Below, in pieces: positions 12,414 to 22,660 of a DNA stretch of 64,000 nt (its first letter is position 1; each line of letters begins with the position of its first letter). Source of the stretch: Rhizophagus irregularis. Lineage: Eukaryota > Glomeromycota > Glomeromycetes > Glomerales > Glomeraceae. A model generated the notes under the pieces. The model was given only the letters and a program-made list of their open reading frames with translations, searched no databases and had not been told where the DNA came from. The DNA is taken from assembly GCF_026210795.1 (NCBI RefSeq), contig NC_089440.1:1798001-1862000 (forward strand), written 5' to 3'. Both the position numbers and the translations under genes were made by a program.

Positions 12414-14197
12414 ATGAATGAGTCGATAAACCCAGTATCAAATTTCATAATACCGACTTCCCATTTTTCGTTTACATTACCATCCCATTCTTCTTCTTTT
12501 TCTTCTTCCTCATCTTCATCCTTACCGAATCTCTCTTTCCAAAAGTTAACTTTCAATTCAATTTCAACTTTATCATTCCAAAATTCACGATTAAACCCAC
12601 AAAATGATCCACAAAATTCGCGTTGTCTTTTTACAATTATCCCTACAGAAACATTTATTAATATTTGTCAATTCCTAACTCCATGGGATTTAGTTTCAAT
12701 TTCACTCGTTTGTCGTAAATTTCGTGATTATTTAACATGCCCAACTTCATCTACTACCATGGATGTTTGGCGTATTTCTAGAACAAATACAATATTTTTT
12801 CCTCAATTATCTCCACCCGAAGGTTTAAATGAAAGAGATTATTGTAAAATTGTGATGTTAGAAAAAGGGTGTCAATTTTGTGCAGAAAAAAGTAATGATG
12901 TTAGAATATATTGGATCTTTCGTGTTAGATCTTGTTGGGATTGTTTAATGGAAAGAGTTGAATATATACCACAGTAAGTATAAATCTACGCGTATCATAT
13001 AAAAATTACGTAACTTTATGTGTAACTGATTAATTTTTTTTTTTTATAATTGTTTATAGAGGTCAATCGATTCCCGATTTTACCGCAGGTTTACTATTCG
13101 AAACTTTTCGAATGCATGGTATGTTCGGACCAGAATATAAAGTCTTTTGGAAATCGGACTATAAATTATCAGAAATCGAATTCTCTAAAGTGAAAGAATC
13201 TGAACGTGAGAAATGGATTGAAGAGAAAAATTTAAAATGTAAATCACTTATGGAGGATGCCTTTAAACGTAGAAAAATTGATCAAGAATCAAAAGAGATT
13301 CATAATCAAGCAAAATTAAATAAAGTTAAATCTTTTTGTCATTTAATGATGCTTGAAACGTCACATGATTCTCAATTGAATTCTTCTCCTTCGTCAGAAT
13401 TAAAATCTCGTAAACCTATTTATAGTCCTTATATACTTAGTTTATGTCCCACATTTAATGAAACTATTACCCTTCCTAATCATTTATTTGCACAAGTTAC
13501 ATTTAAATCTTGGAGGGATAAGATGTTACAAGATTACAAACAAATAGAAATGAAATATTCAATTCCTATAAGGTCTAATCAAATTTATCAAAAATTGTTA
13601 CGTACTAAATGGTTTTTTAGTCCTTTACAACATTGGATAGTTCATTGCAAGACTTATATATCACCACCATATATTAATAATGACCCAAGAATCGCATGGC
13701 CTGAGGAATTTTTAGACAGAAATATTATACGAAAAATATTTAACGAAGCAATAGAATGCGATAAGAAGGCGGACGATGCAAAATTTGCATTACGTCATGT
13801 CGAAAGTATAATTTTTCAGAAAGTTACTAATTTAAAATCCGCGATTGCATTTGGATTGGGGGGAAGTGATGATGAAAATTTTAATAAATGCGTTAATTGT
13901 AATAATAGTAATAATAATAATAACACGGGACTCGAAATTTTCCGTTGTAAAATATGTATAGAAAACACTTCCAATTATTTATTATACTCTTATCGTGGAG
14001 TTAAAAAACATTTACAAAAACATTCATCGTTAATTGTAGAAGATAATATTGAATTAGACTATAAAATAATGTGTAATTATTTTAAAGATTATTCAAATTG
14101 CTGGTTTAAAACTGGCAATTATCCTTATAAATTACCAGATGAAATCATGCAAATTTTAAAATCTCATAGAATGCCTTGGTGGAAAAATTCGAATTAA
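12414..14197 (+). CDS. F-box protein with C-terminal Cys/His-rich segment
   Basis: Two exons, 12414-12973 and 13060-14197, joined by an 86-nt GT-AG intron (GTAAGT to TATAG) give one frame of 565 residues. Residues 1-70 are Ser/Pro-rich and probably disordered. Residues 72-112 form an F-box (LFTIIPTETFINICQFLTPW, then DLVSISLVCRKFRDYL), the motif that binds Skp1 in SCF ubiquitin ligases. Cys-rich segments follow the F-box. Near residues 464-507 there is a C-x2-C, a poly-Asn stretch, another C-x2-C, and HLQKH, possibly a zinc-binding site. No WD40, LRR or kelch repeats are seen, so the substrate is unknown. The predicted role is substrate adaptor for ubiquitination. The start is the first ATG after stops in all frames. 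A possible 5'UTR acceptor (TTCTTTTAG) lies about 20 nt upstream of it. Confidence 0.9.
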
Positions 14198-14629
14198 TTT
14201 ATTTTTTTATTTTTTATTATTTTTATTCTTTTTTTTTTTTTTTTAAAAAAAAAAGGAAATTAAATTATTTTATTTAATATGATCATTAGAAATCGATTTC
14301 ATTTTTTTTTAATAATTATTGTACAGTACATCATTAGTAACATTAGTAATTGTAAAATATATATATAACCTTAGAGGGGGTTTAGTAACAAAATATGATT
14401 TTTTTAATAAGGAATTTTAATAATTTTTTAAGTATAAAAAAAAAAAAAAAAAAATATGACGAAAATTTAATTCATCTATTCATACCATCATACCGAGAAA
14501 AAAAAAGAAAGAAAAATAAATCTTAAGTTTGAAGTTTGAGGATTATTAATAATTTATTTACCAAAATCTCTCAATTAGATATTTTCATTGTTTTTAACTG
14601 CGAGATTTAGACTTCTACACAAGTCGCGA

Positions 14630-14760
14630 TTAGTTTTTTTCAGCCGCAGCCAAAAAACGTGACTTTTTTCGACCAAAGATGTATTCTAAGCTTAGAGGGT
14701 CGCGACTAAAAAAAAACATGGCTTTTTTCGACCAAGATGTATTCTTCATAAAAATGCACC
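14630..14760. repeat. Direct repeat, about 60-bp unit, two copies
   Basis: The word CTTTTTTCGACCAAAGATGTATTCT near 14663 returns near 14723 with one base missing, and flanking GCGA/CGCGACTA words are also shared. Small ORFs on both strands here are products of the repeat. It is likely a transposon scrap. Confidence 0.6.
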
Positions 14761-15225
14761 ATTGGCGGAAAATCGGAATATTTGACAAAAAAAAAGCAAA
14801 ATTTGATTTTAATATGTTAGGGTGCAGGAAATCCTTAATCTTTTCTCGCAACGATCACACACCTGTCTACTAACTACTTTTTTTCCAACATTATTATTTT
14901 ATTAAAGGTCATACAGTCCTATCAATTAATTAATACCTTCACCCCATTAGTGACCCAGTGACCCACCAGTCTGTAGTGATTATAATAATTTCAATAATTT
15001 CGCTCAACCTCCGTACGATTTTTCGCAATTCTCATGGGAATAAATTTTATTTTATCATGACTATCTCGGTTTTCTATTAATTATACGATAATGTGGCCGT
15101 TTATAGTCAAAGCCTCCCATGTAAAAAAAGTCGATCCGTTTTTTATATTCCATCTTTTTTCCATAAAAGGCTCATATTTCCGAAATTAATAACCTTATAT
15201 CACGGAATTTATCGAATTATTTACA

Positions 15226-15260
15226 GTTTCCGTGAATGCATCCGTGAATGCATCCGTGAA
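15226..15260. repeat. 12-bp tandem repeat
   Basis: Three consecutive copies of a TCCGTGAATGCA-type unit, the last one degenerate. Confidence 0.7.
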
Positions 15261-15728
15261 AGACTCGTGGCAGTCGAAATTTTATTAATTTAAATAAGTA
15301 GATAAGATATAGTCCGGCCCATAAAGAGTTAAAGTAAAGACTTACTATGTAGTTGCCCATTTCCACTATATTCTCTCAAGGAGTTTTTACAGAAATAAAG
15401 GACAAAATTTTTATAGGTCTCACCTATTAAACAATTCACAGCCCTGCCATTATATATTTCATGAAATAACATTAATAAAATTTATGTTAAAATCTTTTTT
15501 TATTAAGTTTTTTATTAAAAATCTTAACAAGAATTTGAGTAATTCTAACGTATTTAATAACGCGTGATATAGCACGTGTTATCGTAATAAAATTAAAATA
15601 TACTATAATTTCGTAATGTTTTTTTTTTAATATGCAATATGAATGTATGTTTAATTAAATGATAAATGAAATAAAAAAATGCCTTAACTATTCTACTAAA
15701 AATACTATACAAATGTGATTGATTGGTT

Positions 15729-16403
15729 TTATTCATTCTCTTTTTTAATTCTCCTTAAAACAGCTTCTTGTATTCTACCTAAATCAGTCAAGATGTTTTC
15801 AATTAATTTTCTTTGATCCATAGATTTAACTTCCTTATAATAAAATAATATTTTAGGTTGTAAATAAAATGATTCTGAAACTCTATCTACAGGATGTCCT
15901 TCACCTTTTTCCCAATATCCTAAATCCATTAAACATATCTTTATAAGTATATAAAGTGTTGGCCAATAATAAGATTGATTTGATACATTAGAATTATTAT
16001 TATTTGAAGTTATTTGAAATGATTTACTATATGTAGTTCGAGGCGTAGTTGGTGTAGTTGGTGTAGTTGGTGTTAAGGGAGACATAGGATACCTTGGAGT
16101 TGTAGGAGTACGACTTGGTGTACGGCTAGTTGTACGACTTGGTATTCTAGGTACTTTGGTACTTAAATTTTGAGTATTTATTGGAATAATAGATTTTGTT
16201 GTTGTTCTTGCAGAAAAAGAAGCTCTTCTTTTCGGTAATGATGATATAACCGAAAGTTGTTTATTTATTGAATTTATCAATTCATTTAAACAATTTCGTA
16301 TTTCACTTGTTGAACGATCACAAACTAAATTTGATGAAAGTTTTATCGCTTTTTGTAATGGAGGAAAATTTGAAAATGGAACAATATTTTCTTGTGAAGA
16401 CAT
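15729..16403 (-). CDS. Hypothetical protein with Thr-Pro repeat linker
   Basis: A single uninterrupted frame of 224 residues starts at the ATG at 16403. Residues 13-55 look helical and include conserved-looking Cys and Leu positions (SNLVCDRSTSEIRNCLNELI). Residues 58-128 are basic then Thr/Ser/Pro-rich with tandem SRTPSRTPTTP and TPTTPTTPTTPR units, giving many SP/TP sites that proline-directed kinases could use. Residues 145-224 are again ordered: WPTLYILIKICLMDLGYW, then a charged C-terminal helix. Codon use and amino-acid balance differ from the surrounding A+T desert, so I believe it is coding. I do not recognise the family. It sits alone, about 1.5 kb downstream of and convergent with the F-box gene. 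Confidence 0.65.
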   Translation of the reverse strand: MSSQENIVPFSNFPPLQKAIKLSSNLVCDRSTSEIRNCLNELINSINKQLSVISSLPKRRASFSARTTTKSIIPINTQNLSTKVPRIPSRTTSRTPSRTPTTPRYPMSPLTPTTPTTPTTPRTTYSKSFQITSNNNNSNVSNQSYYWPTLYILIKICLMDLGYWEKGEGHPVDRVSESFYLQPKILFYYKEVKSMDQRKLIENILTDLGRIQEAVLRRIKKENE

Positions 16404-16519
16404 TTTTGTTAGAAGTGAAAAAAAAATATATATTTATGCGCAGTAAACTTATAAAAAAAATATATTTCGTTTTTTTTTTTAAAAAAAATTTTTTTTTTTT
16501 TTGATCGTATAACAAAAAG

Positions 16520-19230
16520 AAATATACTGTATATATATACTATTTTTTTATGCCATGTGGTATTTAAACGATATACATATAAATAATAAAAAACCGCGGG
16601 CTTTTGTTATCTCATCATTAATCACTATTACGATTGTCATAATTATTACAAAATGATCAAAATATATTTATTACTAAAACAATACGATTATTCTAGTGGA
16701 TTATCCTTAAAAAATTAAATCCGTCATTTTAATATAAATAAATTGACAATTAGTTTAAATTGGTATAACCGAAATAACTGCGGTTCCTTATTACACAATT
16801 TGTTTACCAAAATAAAATATAAAAATAAAATAAATGTTATTGATGACCTATCAGCTGGATTGCAATTTCTGTAGTACATATTATGACATAAAATTTTATT
16901 AGCAAATATAAGGCAAGCTAACGGGAGCGTGCGTTAATCAATGATATTTTAGAAAGATAAAAGAAAATCTTTAACATATATAGAAAAATAATGCCTTGTC
17001 AAAATGTAAAATGATAATTTTGACGTTATACTAAATATAGATTAGGTCATTCATATTATAAAGAAGTACTAAACTGGTAGCGATCACAATAAAAGATGCT
17101 TCTCGAAATCTCGAAATCGGATATAGCATTCGGAATTCGGGTTTCGGAATTTAATACCGAGACTTTGAAAGAAACCAATCAAGATGTCATGCATTATGAC
17201 ATTTTGATTATTTATAAGCCGCATAACAATTTGTCCTTAAATTTTGGTAAAAAAAAATTTTTTTTTTGGTTAATTTAGTTAATTTAGCCAAAGGAAAATA
17301 TTTTCAATATCATATGAAATCCTCCTTACTTTTTTAAGATCCATTTTATATAATTGAAGAAATTTGGTTAAATATATATTAATCAAGGAAAAACTTTGTT
17401 TTTGACTTAAAATTTTACCCCTATTTTAGATCCTTAAAAAGGACAAGAAATTTTTTAAAAAAGGTAAGAATTTCTTATTTTAAGAATAAAAAAAGGTAAG
17501 GAGGAGTATTGGCTGGGTTATTGGTTAGAGTTACGAGAAAAATGGTTTTTACATATATTTTTTTTGCATTCTTACCTTTTTTTTAAGAATGCAAGTTAAA
17601 ATTAGGCAAAACAAGGTTAAATAAAAAAAATTTTATTATTTTTAAACTAACCTTAATTTATCTTAGGATTTTTTTTAAGAAAAAATTATTGAATGCAATA
17701 CCAAAATTTTTTAAGAATTAATTATTATTTATTATAATAAATTTATTATTATAATAATATTTATATATAATAATTGTTTATTACTTTTATCAAAAAATCT
17801 TATTAATTCCATTAATTCTATTAGCTTTCTATTACTTATTTTCTTTAAATCAGTTTAAATAAGATCTCAGATATTTAATATATAACTCATAACTAATTTA
17901 TACTAAAATTAATACTTTTTATATTCTTAATTTTTTACAATTATTTTAGAATCTAATGATCAGATTTAAATAAACTTTTTTATTTTATAAAATTTATTAA
18001 TAATTATAATTTAAACAAAATTTTAGTTAAATTAGATTATTGGATAATAAAATAATTATAAAAAACTGATTTTTAAATTTTTAAATTTAGTAAAATTTGC
18101 TTTTTTTTATTAGTAAAATTAAATTATAATTTATTTTAAATATACTTAAAGTTTTATTTGAACTATAATTTGGATGTTTTTAAATTAAATAAATCAATTA
18201 ACTTCAAAGTATTAAGTCAATTTTATCAGTATAATTAATTCAATTGATTTAAATTTAATAATACTATTTTATTATAATTATATCTTAAATTTTATCCCTT
18301 AAACTGTAGGGACTAAAATTAATTTTAAAAAATTTTTGAATTTTTAAAATATCTTAAGATTTAGTGATCATAAAAAGATGAAATTATATTTGTTAGATTC
18401 CTCTTATTAAGGCGCAATTAATGGTAATAAAATTATAACTCTAAAATTGATAAATAAAAAGTTATATTAATTTATAAATTTTTAGATTTTGTAAGTTATC
18501 CTATTTGTAGAAGGACAAATTTATTTCTATCAGATTCTTCTTTTAAGACACATCAAATGGTGGTAATTTTATATTTCTAGGGTTAATAGATAAAAAGATA
18601 TTTCAATTTAAAAAATTTAACTACTATTTGTTATAATTTATCAATCATTTACTTTTAAAAAATCATTAATCAAATTGAATTTTTTTTCAATTTTTACTTA
18701 GAAAATACTATAGAATTTATTACAAAAATATTGGTTTATGTAATAAAATATTTTAAGATATTTAAAAATGTCTTTAATTAAAAAATAAATTGCAAGCAAA
18801 TTCAGTTTAAAAAATAATAATATATATATACAGTATATTACTCTGATTTAAAATATATATATATATTTTTTTTTATATTTTATACTTTTAATTTTCTTAA
18901 AATTTTTAATAATAGTTATTAAAAATATTTTTTTTTTATTTAAAATAAAAAACTGATTAAATAAAATTATTATAAGATTTATATAAAAAAAGATAATATT
19001 TTAAAAAACTATAAAAAATTAAATGCTATAAAATATAATAGATTATAACTAATTTTCATCTAGAGTAATTTAACAATTTTCACTTAAGATAATTTAATAA
19101 CAATTTTTCATTTAAGGTGATTTAATAATTTTTCATTTAGGATAATTTTAACCTAATAATTTTATATAATTTATTTAGTAATATCATCTCATTTAAATTT
19201 TATTGGCTAATTAATTAATATACCAATTAT
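16520..19230. other. A+T-rich intergenic region with small inverted repeats
   Basis: No gene is supported. An inverted pair TCCTCCTTACTTTTTTA (17320-17336) and TAAAAAAAGGTAAGGAGGA (17487-17505) is followed by a perfect 9-bp-stem hairpin GCATTCTTA/TAAGAATGC at 17566-17592. This could be a decayed foldback element. A 60-codon open stretch at 17096-17278 has no recognisable features. Confidence 0.5.
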
Positions 19231-20010
19231 TTTTTATATTTATTTATTTTTTTTAAACATATTTTTTTTCTTTAGATCCTTTACTTTTTTGCATAAGCAC
19301 TCAAAATACATTTTTTTTTTTTTTATTTTGCTTCTTACATTTTGTTTTCTACTAACTTTATTTTATTTTTTTAGGTTCTTTGATTTTTTCGGGTTTGCAA
19401 TTAAGGTATATATGTTCAGCACTATATGCCTATTTTTTCTTATTTTTTATTTCATTTTTATTTTTTATTTTATTTTTATTTTTTATTTCATTTTTATAGT
19501 ATTTTATTTCTTATATTTTATATTTTACTTTTTTTAGATCTTTTGGTTTTTCATTGCAAATACTAAGATATGTTTTTTATTTTTATTTATTTATTACATG
19601 TAATTTCCATTTTCTACTAACTTTATTTTTTCTTTTATTTTATAAATTTGATTTTTACTTAATTTTCCATTTATCTTATTTTTGTTTTTTCTTCATTTTT
19701 TGTTTTCCTTTCATCTTTTTATTTCTTTTTTACTTTTTTTATTTTTCTCTTTTTTTATTTTTTCTATTATTTTTATTTTCTTTTTATCTTTTTCATTTTT
19801 TTATTCCTATTTCGCCTCTTTTTTATTTTTTCTTTATTTTTTTTCATTTTTTTATTCCTATTTTGCCTCTTTTATTTCTTTAAATTACTCTTTATTTCTT
19901 TTATTTTTATTTTATTTTTACTTCAACTTTTTTATTCCTTTATACTACCTTTCATTATTTTCATTTTTTTTCTATTTCTATTTCATCTTTTTTGTTTCTT
20001 TATAATACTA
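19230..20010. repeat. Strand-asymmetric T-rich low-complexity tract
   Basis: About 780 nt on this strand consist mostly of TTTTTATTTC-like words with very few A runs and almost no G. Internal duplication is visible: TTTTTTTATTCCTATTTYGCC occurs twice, near 19795 and 19848. The long Phe/Tyr/Leu ORFs here are artefacts of composition. Confidence 0.8.
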
Positions 20011-20600
20011 CTTTACTAAAAATGGCTAATTTTTTGAAATATTTTATAAACCTAGATATAATGGCTTTCAAAACAATTGTGCAATTATTTTAATTATTTT
20101 GTAAAATTTTTAAAAATATATTAAGATATATTTAAGGTATTTTTGAAATCAAAATATTGAAATAATATCAAAGTTAATTATATTATAATAATAAAGTCAC
20201 AGGTCAAAAGCTGACAAATCGGCTTCCAATCGGGTACCAATAGCCTTTCCTATTGGATGCTGATCATGAGCCGATTGAGGAATATTGAACTTATAGTATT
20301 TATGCTGATTGTGAAAAATCAATGGTGATAATCGGCACACAATCATGTATTGATCAGTATCAACAATTGGATTAAACCAGATTATAATAAGACCGTATTA
20401 TTTAAAGTATACAGTCGCCACTGGATATAACGAACCTGCCGTTCCAAGCGTTTTGGTTCAGTATATGGTGAATTCAATATATGATATTCATATTATATAC
20501 CGAACTGTTCGGTATATGGATTTTATCCAATTAAATTATAGCAGCATATACTGTAATATTTAAAGTTCGGATGATTACATGACTTACTATAACAGATAAC

Positions 20601-21975
20601 AGGACCCCGCTTACTTCTAATAGAGGTCTCTGAAAATATAAGGTAAAATTTATATTAAAAAAAAATTTTAGGTCTCTTAATAGATAAAGGTAAAATTATA
20701 TATATGACAAATAAAGGTCTCCGGATATGTAAGGTAAAGTTAAAATAGGTTTCCGGTTTTATAAGGTAAAATCAAATATAAGTTTACAAATGTTTCGGTA
20801 AATAATAAGGTAAAATTGTATATAAAATTTAATATTTACTTTATATATACTAATTTGAAATATTGTACAACAATTATTACAATATTTGGTAATATACGTT
20901 TTATAATTTTTTCTCAAAATAAAAAATTTATTCTCTTCTTTATACTTGTAAAAACCATTTTATATTTTTAATTTTATTTGCATTAGCACTATCTTTTTGA
21001 AAATTATTACAAAAATTAGCTTTTAAAATATAAAAATTCGTACAGCAATTAGCAACTTCAGAATTTAATTTCAGTACTTTGGTTAAATCAAATCATATTT
21101 TACTATCTAAGAAAGTTGTTTAGTAAGGTCGAACTACTTATATTTGAATTTTTATAGCAGTTGGAGTAATATTTATTGCATACGAGCATTTTTTTATTTT
21201 AATATTAACTTAAAATTTACGTTTTTTGTTTATTAAATTCGGAGCGTAATTTGGGCATTTTAGTCAAATGAAATCACCTTTTTAAGCTTAAGTAATATTG
21301 TTCGGCGAGATCGAAACTACCTGAATATTAATTTTCATAAGAATCAGTTTAATATTTACGGAATACGAGCAATTTTCGCACTTTTAATTTTTTTTTATTT
21401 TCCCGATCAGTGATTATAGGGCGTAATTTGGGCACTTTGGTCAAATGAAATCACTTTTTCATGCTTAAGTAAAGTTGTTCGGCAAGGTCGAAAATATTTA
21501 AATAAATATTTTCATAGCAGTTGGATTAATACTTATGGGGTACGAGCATTTTTTCATAATAATACCAATTACGAATTTATTTTTTTTAAAAAAAAATTAA
21601 TTAGATTTTTTTAAAGAAAGTAAGTGAATAATAGTTTCGAAGTAAAGTTAAAGATGTGTGTCTTTAAGATTTTTTTTATAGTATTTTTGTAATTCAAAGT
21701 ACTTTTTTTACTAATAAAAGTTATTTATCTTTAAAGAATAAGAATTAAACGTAAAAATAAAAAATTTTTAAAATTTATTGTAATGATTATAAAATATTTT
21801 GTTTATTTAATATTTAAAAAAATTTAGGTCTCTGAAAATCTAAGGTAAAATTTAATATAATTTTAAAAGGTCACTATATATATATGGTAAAATTATGAGA
21901 TAAGAAAGGTTGGTAAAATTACTAGTAAATCTGAAATTTTGCCCGGAGACCTTTATTAGAAGTAAGCGGGGTCCT
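20601..21975. mobile_element. hAT-like non-autonomous element A, nested in the pogo-like MITE
   Basis: A 1375-bp element with terminal inverted repeats of about 32 bp (start AGGACCCCGCTTACTTCTAA; 30 of 32 positions match) is flanked by a perfect 8-bp duplication CAGATAAC (20593-20600 and 21976-21983). An 8-bp duplication is characteristic of hAT elements. About five subterminal units with AGGTCTC...TAAGGTAAAATT lie at the left end (20622-20830) and two or three at the right (21826-21920), which are plausible transposase-binding sites. The centre holds three diverged copies of a repeat of about 175 bp. No transposase frame is present. Confidence 0.85.
21060..21562. repeat. Three tandem copies of a ~175-bp repeat inside hAT element A
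   Basis: Units begin near 21060, 21241 and 21419. Shared landmarks are TTTGGTCAAATGAAATCA, then TTGTTCGGCAAGGTCGAAA, TTTTCATAGCAGTTGGA and TACGAGCATTTTT. The first copy is the most diverged. Related copies occur at 60.5-60.9 kb in this window, so the unit is a dispersed repeat rather than specific to this element. Confidence 0.75.
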
Positions 21976-22660
21976 CAGATAACACTATGTTTTATTTAAA
22001 ATTTATGTGTTCATCGATTTTTTAAGTATTTACCAGCTATTCAAATGAAAATTTTATCTGATACTAGCAGAAATAATTTTTCCGGTAGTCCATTCTTTTA
22101 TATTACTAATTAAAGTCACGTGATAGTTTGGTATACTAAATATGTAACTGATATACTTGGGCTGGCTAAAATAAGTTCAGATGCGGTATATAGTAATTTA
22201 TTATGTGATTTCGTTATATCCAGTGCAATTAATTATAAAAAAATCGGTTCTGTGAAACTTGGTTCAATACAACAAGTTTTCGGTACAAACAGGTTCGTTA
22301 TAACCAGTGGCGACTGTATTAAACAATTGAGTGTAGCCGATTATTGTGAATGTAAACTATGTATTACAATCGGAAAGGAACTGATTTATTAATAAATGAA
22401 AATTAGATAGTAACTGATTGCTTTTTAATGAATTTATTTTTTTAACTGATTGAAATCAATTTATTCATTTATAAATAAGCGTTATTCTTAGTGGAAAATA
22501 AAAATATGCTATTATATAAAATTCACTAAATAGAATACTACGCAGTAAAAATTATCTAAATACTATTAAAGGTTATTATTGTATGAAGCTATTTAGTATA
22601 TATTCGTAAAAATTTGTAATAAAATATTTAAAAATTATTTTCTCTGTCATCCAGCATCAG

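Larger units (their letters stand above)
20412..22316. mobile_element. Pogo/Tigger-like non-autonomous element (outer element)
   Basis: Terminal inverted repeats of 27 bp (20412-20438 and 22290-22316) begin CAGTCGCCACTGG and differ at one position. The element is flanked by TA on both sides (20410-20411 and 22317-22318). A CAGT- terminus plus a TA duplication is typical of pogo/Tc1-mariner elements. A subterminal copy of the TIR core (TTCGTTATATCCAGTG) lies near 22210. Without the nested insertion the element is about 520 bp and has no transposase gene, so it is a MITE. Its left arm ends at 20600 and its right arm resumes at 21984. Confidence 0.85.

Noticed and set aside
14630-14873. ORFs of 64 and 73 codons on opposite strands
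   Set aside because: Both are mirror products of a duplicated transposon scrap with no recognised domain.
19289-20005. Overlapping ORFs of 82-109 codons rich in Phe, Tyr and Leu
   Set aside because: They are read from TTTTTATTT low-complexity DNA and have no real amino-acid diversity.
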